A DNA stretch of 16,376 nt from Victivallales bacterium (lineage in GTDB: Bacteria > Verrucomicrobiota > Lentisphaeria > Oligosphaerales > Oligosphaeraceae): positions 1-16,376 of the forward strand of contig JAFRLP010000421.1 of assembly GCA_017431185.1 (NCBI GenBank). The letters are read 5' to 3'. Shown here piece by piece: positions 1 through 7,257 of this stretch (positions are counted from its first letter, which is position 1; every line of letters begins with the position of its first letter). The notes under the pieces are model-generated. The model was not told where the DNA came from. It did no database searches and was given only the letters and a program-made list of their open reading frames with translations. The position numbers and the translations under genes were made by a program.

Positions 1-929
1 ACGGATTCAAAGCTCCCTCCTTCCAGCGCTCCCCTCTGCAGGATGCTGAAAAAGACCTCCACCTGGTTCAGCCAGGAGGCATTGGTGGGCGTGTAGTGAA
101 AATGGACGAGAGGGTGTTTTTTCAGCCACCTGTCATCCTTTTTGGAGTGAGTGCTGAGGTTGTCGAGCACGACATGGAGTTCGACTCCTGGATGCCACGC
201 GACAACCTCGTTCATGAAGTCCAGAAACTCGCGCCTGCGCTTTCTGGACTTGTTGTCTGCCTTTACCAGCCCGGTCGCCACGTCAAGTGCCGCGAACAGC
301 GTGCTGCTGCCGTTTCGCTTGTAGCGGTCGCTGAAGCCCAGAAGGGTTTTCCCGTCGGGGAAGCGGAGCCACCCCTGCTGCCTTTCTATCGCCTGTATGC
401 ATGGCTTCTCGTCTACGCAGATGACAACTGCATTCTGCGGGGGATTGAGGTAGAGGCCGACAATGTCCGCCGCCTTCGAGGCGAACTCGGGGTCCGTGCT
501 GACGCACCAGGAGCGTCTCCGTGCAAGGTCAATTCCGTTCTTTCGCATGATGCGCCAGATCTGGTCGGCCTTGACGCCCAGGTGCCGCGCAAGCAGATTT
601 CCGTTCCAGCGGGAGTAACCCTCCGGGGGCGCCTCGTCGAGCGTTGCAAGAACCAGGCTTTCAAACTCCCTGCCGTATTTGGCGGGCTGACCGCTTCTCG
701 GCGCGTCACGCAGCCCGTCCACTCCAAGAGACGCAAAGCGCTTGCGCCACTTGATGACCATTGGCCTCGTGACGCCAAGACGCCGGGAGGAACTGGACAC
801 AGTCAGGCCGTCTGCGGCGTCGATGACAATCTGCGCCCGCAAGTGCGTGCGATGCTCGGATTTTCCAGAGTCAATGATCGCCTTGAGTGCCTGCCGTTGA
901 ACTTCTGTCAATGTAATGCACGTGTTCAT
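1..929 (-). CDS. IS630-family transposase (DD34E), C-terminus cut off by window edge
   Basis: This is the transposase of the element. The first 309 residues are readable without a stop; the family is usually around 340-360 residues, so only a short C-terminal tail is missing. Residues about 1-70 form a helix-turn-helix (RLGVTRPMVIKWRKRF), followed by a second DNA-binding segment (WNGNLLARHLGVKADQIWRIM). The catalytic triad of the DDE nuclease fold is complete: D173 in CVDEKP, D256 in VVLDNLSTH and E291 in NQVEVFFS. The 34 residues between D256 and E291 are diagnostic of the IS630/Tc1 group. The ATG at 929 follows AAGGAG with normal spacing. The gene looks intact and possibly active. Identification is firm; the exact IS name cannot be given from sequence alone. 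Confidence 0.93.
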   Translation of the reverse strand, partial: MNTCITLTEVQRQALKAIIDSGKSEHRTHLRAQIVIDAADGLTVSSSSRRLGVTRPMVIKWRKRFASLGVDGLRDAPRSGQPAKYGREFESLVLATLDEAPPEGYSRWNGNLLARHLGVKADQIWRIMRKNGIDLARRRSWCVSTDPEFASKAADIVGLYLNPPQNAVVICVDEKPCIQAIERQQGWLRFPDGKTLLGFSDRYKRNGSSTLFAALDVATGLVKADNKSRKRRREFLDFMNEVVAWHPGVELHVVLDNLSTHSKKDDRWLKKHPLVHFHYTPTNASWLNQVEVFFSILQRGALEGGSFES

Positions 930-965
930 TATCTACATCTCCTTTTGAATGGGAATGTAGATAAT
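928..965 (-). promoter_or_regulatory. Inverted repeat sequestering the transposase ribosome binding site and start codon
   Basis: ATTATCTACAT at 928-938 and ATGTAGATAAT at 955-965 are perfect 11-bp complements around a 16-nt loop. In the minus-strand RNA the loop holds AAGGAG, and the stem ends with the first two bases of the AUG. A folded RNA would hide both translation signals. The upstream arm overlaps the -10 box of the internal promoter, so transcripts from that promoter would lack most of it, while read-through transcripts from outside would carry both arms. The repeat is directly visible; the regulatory role is inferred by analogy with IS10 and IS50 fold-back inhibition. Confidence 0.55.
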
Positions 966-990
966 ATAGCATGTAAACGAATTAAATCAA
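963..990 (-). promoter_or_regulatory. Sigma70-like promoter inside the IS630 end, driving the transposase
   Basis: On the minus strand TTGATT (990-985) and TATATT (968-963) are separated by 16 bp, a good match to a housekeeping promoter. The predicted transcription start is near 956, about 27 nt before the transposase ATG. It lies entirely within the predicted IS end, so the element carries its own promoter. Confidence 0.5.
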
Positions 991-1566
991 TTGAGCACTA
1001 GCGGTGTATCCGAGGGTGGTCACCGTCAGGTCCTTGCCGATGGAGAAGGCTTCTCGGTTTTCTTCGGTTCCCAAATATCCAGCCGTGCCGTCGCCGCTCA
1101 GGTTCAGCCTGCCTGTGCCGTCCAGTTGAAGCGCGGTCTCCCCGGCATTGGTCAGACTGCGGTTGTTGCTCACTGACATGAGACCGTTGAGCGTGAAGTT
1201 GTCACCGATTTGGAGAGAATGGTTGTCGGTCACGTTCAGGGTGGCCTCCTCGCCGACTTCGACGGCATGCGCCACGACATCCACATCCAGCGCCACATCG
1301 ACAGCCGTATTGATGTGCATCACCACATCCTCGCCGTTCGGGATTGCGGTCTGAAGAACGCTCTCTTCAGAGACCCAGTTGGTGTAGCCGAAATGGTCAG
1401 AATCTATGACATATTCGCCCTGCGTCCCCCAATGGCTGTCGCTCTTGACAATGGGGTCAGCGTCATGGTGGAAAAGGTCAAAAAAGTAGTTTTTCAACTG
1501 CGGCCTTCTTTTTCGGTACTGTTTTGCTCGATGGTGGACTTGGCAAATTGCCTTGCACCACATCAC
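982..1566 (-). pseudogene. Fragment of an autotransporter-type beta-solenoid surface protein, cut by the IS element
   Basis: The open frame encodes 194 residues. From about residue 44 it reads like proteins with autotransporter-associated beta-strand repeats: an opening W-x-x-x-G...NW...IPNGEDVVMHI segment, then short repeating strands with regular hydrophobic alternation (AVEVGEEATLNV, SLQIGDNFTLNG, LNLSGDGTAG). Such proteins are normally hundreds to thousands of residues long and exported. Here the frame ends four codons after the presumed IS junction (last residues AQLI are IS-derived). The first 43 residues are basic, lack a signal peptide and do not resemble a normal start, so the 5' end is probably damaged too. 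A decayed surface protein gene is the best reading; the exact family is uncertain. Confidence 0.55.
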
Positions 1567-1589
1567 AGTTAATGGGAACGGCTGAGAAC

Positions 1590-1617
1590 TTGTTCCTCGA
1601 CTATGGATTAATATAAT
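1590..1617 (+). promoter_or_regulatory. Candidate sigma70-like promoter upstream of the UGSC-like gene
   Basis: TTGTTC (1590-1595) and a perfect TATAAT (1612-1617) are spaced by 16 bp on the plus strand. A transcript would start near 1624 and carry a leader of about 150 nt before the ATG at 1777. The 210-bp gap between 1567 and 1776 holds no other feature I can support. A GAAGG ribosome binding site lies at 1766-1770. Confidence 0.4.
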
Positions 1618-1776
1618 GTTATGGCCGGAATACGCAAGCAGGCAAAAACTTCAAAAACCTTGCCTTTTCAGGACGATGAGCTCCCTCCTTCTCTCCCTGG
1701 AGGCAATATCACTGGGGCTTCTGCGTTTATATGACCAAGTTCTCTGCTCTGAATAATCAATAGACGAAGGAAAGAC

Positions 1777-3876
1777 ATGAAGCATCTCATACCGTTTGTC
1801 ATTTTGCTTTCGATGGCAATCCTGTCTGCGCAGGAGATGGAGTGCGCGGACGGCATGTGCGCCATTCCGCCCTCGCAGACCGCAAGCCAGGCGGGGACCT
1901 CGGCCATCCCAGACTGCATCTGCCTGTCGCCTGTCGCGGAAGTCAAAGTTGAGACGCTGCCCCAGAAGGCTCGGCTGAAAAAACTGGACGGCAAGACCAT
2001 CGCGCTTGTCGGCGGCAGTTTCATGGCGTCCGTGACCCATTCGGAACTGAAACGGCTGATTCTGGCTGAGCATCCGACCGCGAAAGTCTATCTTCTCAGT
2101 GAAATCGGCTCTGCGGGGCCTTATCCTCGGCCTGGAGTTGTGCGCCGCGAGAAGGAGGAGTTCCAGAGACGGCTGAAGGATTTCCACGTGGATGCGGTCA
2201 TTTCGGGAAACGGTGGCTGCGGGCTATGCACCCCGAAGGAGACCGGAAGCTGCATCGCGGCGGAGGTCATGGGCATCCCGTCCGTGATGATTGCCGCGCC
2301 TGGCTTCGTGAGGCAGGCGAAAACGACGGCGGCGACGGCGGGCATCGGCATTCTGCGTGTCGCGGAATATCCTGGCTCCTTTGCCTCCCACACACGGGAG
2401 GAACTTCGGAAAAACACCAGGGAGGTGCTCTGGCCACAAATCAGGAAGGCGCTGACCGAACCGCTTCGGCAGGAGGAGTGCACGGCCAGCCAGGCAGACG
2501 CCGCGCGTCTCGACCTCTCTGGCTCTTTCGAGGAGATTCAGCGCATCTTCCGCGATTCGGACTGGACGGATGGTCTGCCCATCATTCCTCCGACACAGGC
2601 GACCGTGGCGGAGTTCCTGAAGTTCACCGACCTGAATCCAGACCATGTGATAGGCGAGATTCCACCCGCGCAGCGTTCGGTCACGGTGCGGCACGTCGCG
2701 GTGAACGGCGTGATGGCGGGCTGCCCGCCCGAGTTCATGCCCGTCCTTCTGGCCTTCGCCGAGGCGATGAAGGACGGCTATTTTCGCCGCACGCTGGTCT
2801 CGACCCACGCCTGGACTCCATACATCTGGCTAAACGGCCCCGTCGCCAGCCAGCTTGGGCTGGACAGCGGCCAGGGGGAAATCTCCGAGCCGACGAATGC
2901 CGTGCTTGGACGATTCATCAGCCTGGCTCTTCTCAACCTCGGCGGCTACAGGGTCAAAGAGAACCGCATGGGTACCTTCGGCTACCTGGCGCCCTGGTGT
3001 CTGGTGGAGGACGACCAGGCAGCGCTGAACGTGGGATGGAAGCCCTATCACATGCAGCGTGGCTTTGCGCTGAACGAATCGACGCTCTCTGCGGCCTCGG
3101 CCATCAACTGGGGAAACAATCTCGTCCCCGCCACGTCAGACGCCGTGAGAATCAAGGACATGATGGCCTGGGACGCCGTGGAGAAGCAGCAGATGGCCGT
3201 GGGCAGCGGGATGCCCTGCGTTTACCGCACCTTTCTGCTCACCCCCGATGTGGCGAAGGCTCTTTCCAGCGTCTATTCCTCGAAGAACGCGCTGGAGAAG
3301 GCACTGCTGGAGACCGCGCGTGTTCCGCTGGCCCAGCGGGCGTTCGCCAACTACTGGGGGAATCCAGGCAGCTCCTTCGACGGCGGCAAGGCCTCCCTTG
3401 CGCGTCATCAGTCAAGGATTGCCCAGGAGGAACATTCGTCCACGACTGCAACGCCGCCCTGGCTGGAATGGACTGGCTTGAAGAGCGTGGAGACCGTCCC
3501 CGCCATGCAGGAGGGCAAGAGCGTTTTCCTGGTCACGGGCGACCCGACGCGCAACAAGGAGCTGTGCCTGCCTGGAGGAGGCTCCGCGACCGTGAGAATT
3601 GTCCTGCCCGCCGCATGGGATGCGCTGATGGCTGAGCGCGGATACAAGCCCCTGTCCAGTTTTTTCCTGACGTCGGACATGCGGCCAGACCGTCCCAGAC
3701 CTTTTCCCAAAGGCTACTCCAGACCTGGTGTGCGTGGTGACAGGCAAGGCGGCAATCCGCGCCAGAATGGCCACTACAGACCTGATTATCGAGGCGAGGG
3801 GAAAGACAATGGACCATACCGTGGAAACGGGGAGCAAAGCGGAACTGGTGTCCGTCGCAGAAAGTCTCAGCAATAG
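1777..3876 (+). CDS. Exported UGSC-family-like protein with CGLC motif, DGLPIIPP domain and Arg/Gly-rich tail
   Basis: A secreted 699-residue protein of unknown function. Residues 1-18 are a signal peptide (LLSMAILSA, likely cut before Q19). A short Cys-rich segment follows (C23-x4-C28, then C47-x-C49). Residues about 68-235 resemble the UGSC-like domain: a start of KTIALVGGSF and a CGLCT motif at 148-152, where selenoprotein relatives have U-G-S-C-T. The first position is an ordinary TGC cysteine codon here. Residues about 250-630 form a second domain opening with DWTDGLPIIPP (262-272) and containing NGVMAGCPPEF (C316), which I recall alongside the UGSC domain in other bacteria. Residues 636-699 are a basic low-complexity tail with about 13 Arg and many Gly, Pro and Asn. 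The gene is monocistronic and converges with the thioredoxin-fold gene 17 bp away. Family placement is from memory; no enzymatic reaction is known to me. Confidence 0.62.
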   Translation: MKHLIPFVILLSMAILSAQEMECADGMCAIPPSQTASQAGTSAIPDCICLSPVAEVKVETLPQKARLKKLDGKTIALVGGSFMASVTHSELKRLILAEHPTAKVYLLSEIGSAGPYPRPGVVRREKEEFQRRLKDFHVDAVISGNGGCGLCTPKETGSCIAAEVMGIPSVMIAAPGFVRQAKTTAATAGIGILRVAEYPGSFASHTREELRKNTREVLWPQIRKALTEPLRQEECTASQADAARLDLSGSFEEIQRIFRDSDWTDGLPIIPPTQATVAEFLKFTDLNPDHVIGEIPPAQRSVTVRHVAVNGVMAGCPPEFMPVLLAFAEAMKDGYFRRTLVSTHAWTPYIWLNGPVASQLGLDSGQGEISEPTNAVLGRFISLALLNLGGYRVKENRMGTFGYLAPWCLVEDDQAALNVGWKPYHMQRGFALNESTLSAASAINWGNNLVPATSDAVRIKDMMAWDAVEKQQMAVGSGMPCVYRTFLLTPDVAKALSSVYSSKNALEKALLETARVPLAQRAFANYWGNPGSSFDGGKASLARHQSRIAQEEHSSTTATPPWLEWTGLKSVETVPAMQEGKSVFLVTGDPTRNKELCLPGGGSATVRIVLPAAWDALMAERGYKPLSSFFLTSDMRPDRPRPFPKGYSRPGVRGDRQGGNPRQNGHYRPDYRGEGKDNGPYRGNGEQSGTGVRRRKSQQ

Positions 3877-3889
3877 CCACAAGGTGGCT
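3875..3889. terminator. Small hairpin between two convergent genes, candidate bidirectional terminator
   Basis: AGCCAC-AAG-GTGGCT forms a perfect 6-bp stem with a 3-nt loop. It begins at the last bases of the plus-strand stop codon and ends five bases before the stop of the opposing gene. On the plus strand a TTTTT run follows only after eight bases, and there is no clear T tract on the minus strand, so termination efficiency is doubtful. Confidence 0.35.
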
Positions 3890-3893
3890 TGCC

Positions 3894-6800
3894 CTACTTT
3901 TTCAGGAAGAGCATCACTGGCTGGTCTGTTTGGGGGGTGTCATCGGGATGGAACGCAGTGCCGTTCCAGAGAAAGATGGTTGGCGAAGCCTGGAGAAGTG
4001 CATTGTCCCAGGCAACCATCTGCCAGCCGTCCACAAGCGTCGTGATGTCGAGTCCGGGGCGGGCAGGATAGTGGACTCCCGTGAACGTCAGCTTGGCATT
4101 GCCGTCGGTCGAGAAAACCCAGTAGGCGTGTCCACGCTCCAGGCTGGAGACACGGATGTAGCAGCGGCTCACGGAGTCAAGCGCAAAGCATTCGGCATCA
4201 GATTTCTGGTTTTCGGCAACCAGCACATCCCACGGGATGGCGACCAGATTCCAGCCTGGCTTCTTTGTCGCAGGATAGACAGTCATCTCTTCCCCGCATT
4301 GCAGATTGAGGTGGACGGTATCGCTTTCCACGCGGAACTTGTCCATGGCGACGACATCATACGGGCTTGCGCCGTCAAGGACAGCCTTCAGGTCTGCGTC
4401 ACTCTCCCAGGCAAAGCCGAGCATCGTGCCGTCGAGGAGCCGTTTGCAGAGGATTCTGCCACCCGGGGAAAGGATATTCCACGTGATGTCGTTTCCGTCC
4501 CGCGCGGCAACCTCGCATTTCGGCGGGGAGGCCTTGCTGTATGAACCTGGCAGGAGACGCACGGCGTAATTGCGTCCCTCGTAGGCATAGAAGCCGTAGG
4601 CGACCGCCACGGCGTCAGAGAGGCCGCAGCACTCCTCGGCAATGGGTGTCAGAATCCCCTGAAAGGTGACCGCCGCATCCTCCAGCTCTCCTTGCCCCTT
4701 CCAGATGTGGAAAGAGCCTGAGAATAATCCCTGCGCCCGATTGATTTGGAAACTCTTGAGTTGTGCGGACAGGAAAGTGTTTCCAGAGGCGACGATGGCA
4801 TCCCCGTCTTCATGCGCCAGGATGCTCGGGACAAACGCGGGGGCCTCGGTTTCGTCGGGAAGCTCCGCCAGGAATGTGAAGTCGTTCTCGCCCGCAACCT
4901 CCGCGAGAGTGCGGGAGGCCTCATAGCGAACTCCCGTCACCATCAGTTTTTGCTCCTGTGCGCCATCAAACCAAGTTGTGTCTGAAGCTCCCTCGATGAC
5001 GGAAGCACCTCCATCATCGACAATCGCTTCGGAGAGGAGGGTAGGGCAGGTGCTTAGGTGGCGCCCGTCGCCTAAATCGACGAACAGCGCGAGATGCGCC
5101 TTGTCTTCATTGGCGTCCTGGGTCAGAAAGGCGGTGCCTGTCACGTGGGTGCCGTCATGCATTTGGACATCGTAATCCACGGAGCCGTCTGCCTTGACGT
5201 CAAGGATGGTCCATCCTCGGGAGATGCCGTCCAGGTCCTGAGCGATACGGTACGCGATATGATATCTGCCGACAAAGCGCTCCGCGTTGTCCAGCCTCGG
5301 GAAGACAACGGGCTCCGCCTCGGCATCCTGCGCTTCGGAGTGGTTCGCCGCATAGAGGGCGTCGAACTGGTCGAAGTAGCTGTTCACGTCCTCCGCGCCT
5401 GTCCAGACCCCATCGGCGCGGGCGACGACCTCCAGCCCTTCGTAGAGGGAGCCTTGCCCTGTTATGGCGCGCGTCAGGATGAACGAGGGATATTCAATTC
5501 GCCCGTCTGGATAGTCTGCCGTGGGGGAGTTCCCGCGCGAAAGCGCGACTTCAATGGCGCGGGTTGCGGCCAGCTTGCCAGCGGCCTCCACGTCGGAGAT
5601 GCTCCAGGTTTTCCGATAGCCGCCCGCCTGGGTGTCCATCAGGAGAGACGGACCGCTGCCGTTGCGGCGTCGGTTGTCCATCACCACCAGATAGTAATCG
5701 GCAGTGCGTTGCGCGAAGGTTTCCGTGGAGAGCGCAAGATGCTCCCAGCCAAGGCAGTGGGGACACCAGTGGACGGCTGCGAAATAGAGGAGGAGAGGCT
5801 TGCCGTCCTCACGGGAGGCGGCCAGCGCGGCATCAAAATCCATCGTCCACTGCCCGAGCTTTGCGCCAGTCCAAAGAGGATTGGTGATGGAACCCGCTTC
5901 CGGAGAGGAGGGCTCTTCGTGGTATCGCAAGGTGAACGAGACGCTTCCATCGGGCGAACCGCCCGTGCCCTGAATGCGGAGATAGTACAGCTGGTCGGTT
6001 GCCGAGCCGATGGGCGCGTCGAACCAGAAGCCGTTTGCCAGGGTGTCGAAGTTCACGGAGGTGACGCAGCCCAGCGCAGGCGAGACGGGGTTCCCGTCAT
6101 ACGTGTCAAACATCTCCGCCGTGAACGTGTAGTTCTGTGCGCTGGTCACCTTGGGATTCTGCGTCTCGAAGAAGTATCGCACGCCCTGATGCCCTGTGAA
6201 CTTGAACCAGAATACAGGCTTTGCTCCAGTCCGTGACGGCGCACTGTACCGTTGCGTCCAGTCGGCGTCGTAATAGGCGCCGTTTCTCATCGGAAGGTGG
6301 TCGTCATCCCAGATGCGCCCCAGCTCCAGCGCGTCCCCGTATCCATCATGCTCCTGGGAGGGAGCCATCGACTCCCAGAGGTCATTCGGGAAGAACTTCT
6401 CGACCAGCGCAATGCATTCACGGGGCTTCCAACCTGCCTCTGCGCTCATCGACACTCCAAGCAGGTCAACGGAGACATCTGGGTATTTCAGCCCCGTCTT
6501 TCTGCCGCCTGCGTCCCAAGTCATCGTGCAGAGTTCCACCTGTGTCATGTCCAGGGCGCTGCTGTTGAGATTCGCGCTGTCCAGCACGTGGAACATCACC
6601 AGAAAAGGAAAAACGCTCCCTTTGTAGATGAAATCGCTGTTGAATGTCCGATATACGCTGCTTGCGTCTATTTTGTTTTGCATGCTAAGCAGAACAATGC
6701 GGTTCTCGCTGGCGAACTGCTTGAACTCCGTGGTGTTGAAAATACGCTCATAGAAGGACTTGCAATGGGCGCAACTGGTATGTCCGACCTCCACCAGAAG

Positions 6801-6956
6801 CGGACGGTTGTTCTCATGCGCATACTGCTTGGCGGCCACCGTGTCCGTGAGGATTTTTCCCAGCCACAGGTCTTCGTTGGAGGCCCATAACAGACTGCAG
6901 CAAAGGACAAACGTTCCCCATGCCCACTTCTGAATGAAAGAGTTCCGATTCGTCAT
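3894..6956 (-). CDS. Large exported protein with two thioredoxin-like domains and beta-rich modules
   Basis: This 1020-residue protein starts with a signal peptide (WGTFVLCCSLLWAS, cut near residue 26). The first thioredoxin-like domain spans about residues 33-180, with C62-A-H-C65 in VGHTSCAHCKSFYERI. A linker and an all-beta region (about 210-355) follow. The second thioredoxin-like domain covers about 360-540 and carries C398-P-H-C401 in AAVHWCPHCLGW. Two repeated beta modules come next, near 560-640 (GRYHIAY...) and 743-800 (LFSGSFHIW...TFQGILTP), a type seen in exported proteins of Verrucomicrobia and relatives. The C-terminus (about 895-1020) has GWNLVAIPW, GHAYWVFS and GWQMVAWDN, a putative adhesion or envelope-anchoring fold. 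The CxxC motifs suggest thiol-disulfide chemistry outside the cytoplasm. The start codon lacks a strong ribosome binding site, but the signal peptide fixes the frame. Domain calls are good; the physiological role is unknown. Confidence 0.72.
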   Translation of the reverse strand: MTNRNSFIQKWAWGTFVLCCSLLWASNEDLWLGKILTDTVAAKQYAHENNRPLLVEVGHTSCAHCKSFYERIFNTTEFKQFASENRIVLLSMQNKIDASSVYRTFNSDFIYKGSVFPFLVMFHVLDSANLNSSALDMTQVELCTMTWDAGGRKTGLKYPDVSVDLLGVSMSAEAGWKPRECIALVEKFFPNDLWESMAPSQEHDGYGDALELGRIWDDDHLPMRNGAYYDADWTQRYSAPSRTGAKPVFWFKFTGHQGVRYFFETQNPKVTSAQNYTFTAEMFDTYDGNPVSPALGCVTSVNFDTLANGFWFDAPIGSATDQLYYLRIQGTGGSPDGSVSFTLRYHEEPSSPEAGSITNPLWTGAKLGQWTMDFDAALAASREDGKPLLLYFAAVHWCPHCLGWEHLALSTETFAQRTADYYLVVMDNRRRNGSGPSLLMDTQAGGYRKTWSISDVEAAGKLAATRAIEVALSRGNSPTADYPDGRIEYPSFILTRAITGQGSLYEGLEVVARADGVWTGAEDVNSYFDQFDALYAANHSEAQDAEAEPVVFPRLDNAERFVGRYHIAYRIAQDLDGISRGWTILDVKADGSVDYDVQMHDGTHVTGTAFLTQDANEDKAHLALFVDLGDGRHLSTCPTLLSEAIVDDGGASVIEGASDTTWFDGAQEQKLMVTGVRYEASRTLAEVAGENDFTFLAELPDETEAPAFVPSILAHEDGDAIVASGNTFLSAQLKSFQINRAQGLFSGSFHIWKGQGELEDAAVTFQGILTPIAEECCGLSDAVAVAYGFYAYEGRNYAVRLLPGSYSKASPPKCEVAARDGNDITWNILSPGGRILCKRLLDGTMLGFAWESDADLKAVLDGASPYDVVAMDKFRVESDTVHLNLQCGEEMTVYPATKKPGWNLVAIPWDVLVAENQKSDAECFALDSVSRCYIRVSSLERGHAYWVFSTDGNAKLTFTGVHYPARPGLDITTLVDGWQMVAWDNALLQASPTIFLWNGTAFHPDDTPQTDQPVMLFLKK

Positions 6957-7006
6957 CTATGATTCTGATGTGCGCCACGCCCAATGGACATAACACATTT
7001 TTTTAG

Positions 7007-7089
7007 TAGTGTTTATTCTAAAATATCCGCCATATAATATAGTGTTTTCTCTGTGAAATTCAAATACTACTATTGAAATAGTGTATTTT
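7007..7089 (+). repeat. Three TAGTGT direct repeats, possible regulator-binding sites
   Basis: TAGTGTTTATT (7007-7017), TAGTGTTTTCT (7040-7050) and TAGTGTATTTT (7079-7089) lie in the same orientation with start-to-start distances of 33 and 39 bp. They flank the minus-strand promoter. A fourth TAGTGT occurs in the promoter region at 16330-16335. The repeats are short and the background is AT-rich, so chance is a real alternative. Confidence 0.35.
7036..7063 (-). promoter_or_regulatory. Sigma70-like promoter for the thioredoxin-fold gene
   Basis: On the minus strand TTGAAT (7063-7058) and TATATT (7041-7036) are 16 bp apart. The predicted start lies near 7029, giving a leader of about 73 nt before the ATG at 6956. 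One TAGTGT repeat touches the -10 box and another lies upstream of the -35 box. Confidence 0.5.
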
Positions 7090-7114
7090 TGGGTACGGGG
7101 AGTGGGGCTGTTTG

Positions 7115-7131
7115 ATTCGGCATTGCCGAAT
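7115..7131. promoter_or_regulatory. Perfect 17-bp palindrome, operator candidate
   Basis: ATTCGGCA-T-TGCCGAAT has two perfect 8-bp arms around one base. It is GC-rich inside an AT-rich gap, lies about 150 bp upstream of the operon's -10 box and about 75 bp upstream of the divergent promoter. The size and symmetry suit a dimeric helix-turn-helix repressor of the LacI or GntR type rather than an AraC protein, whose sites are usually direct repeats. No such repressor is encoded in the window. Confidence 0.4.
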
Positions 7132-7257
7132 GCCATGAGAACTCGCCTGGGGTTATCTTTATCATTTTTTTGCTTTCGTCGCTGGGGATGCCAATGCCAT
7201 GCAACTTTGGGAAATTACAGAGAATCATACTATTTTTATAAGGAATTGCTATATGTT

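Larger units (their letters stand above)
1..1000 (-). mobile_element. IS630-family insertion sequence, 5' (transposase-start) end; the rest lies beyond the left edge
   Basis: The stretch from the window edge to about position 1000 holds an IS630-type transposase gene with its own promoter. The outer end is placed at a TA dinucleotide at 999-1000, because the reading frame of a beta-solenoid gene on the same strand runs up to this point and then stops within 16 bases. IS630 elements insert at TA and duplicate it. Reading inward from the TA, the presumed terminal sequence begins GTGCTCAATTGATTTAATTC. The opposite end is outside the window, so neither the terminal inverted repeat nor the target duplication can be confirmed. 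The boundary is an inference from frame loss. Confidence 0.72.

Noticed and set aside
96..1001. Plus-strand open frame of 301 codons
   Set aside because: It is antisense to the IS630 transposase, whose DD34E triad and helix-turn-helix are unambiguous on the minus strand.
1621..1734. Short plus-strand frame of 37 codons starting MAGIRKQAKTSK
   Set aside because: It has no ribosome binding site or recognisable motif and lies in the leader region of the UGSC-like gene; it could be a decayed fragment, but nothing supports it as a gene.
2218..2232. Possible selenocysteine in the UGSC-like protein
   Set aside because: The motif position is a TGC cysteine codon and no in-frame TGA occurs, so no recoding needs to be invoked.
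2226..3635. Plus-strand open frame of 469 codons in another frame
   Set aside because: Its composition is Arg/Gly/Pro-rich, typical of a GC-rich shadow frame, and it is fully contained in the UGSC-like gene, which has a signal peptide and conserved motifs.
5094..6236. Plus-strand open frame of 380 codons
   Set aside because: It is antisense to the thioredoxin-fold gene and shows no domain or ribosome binding site.
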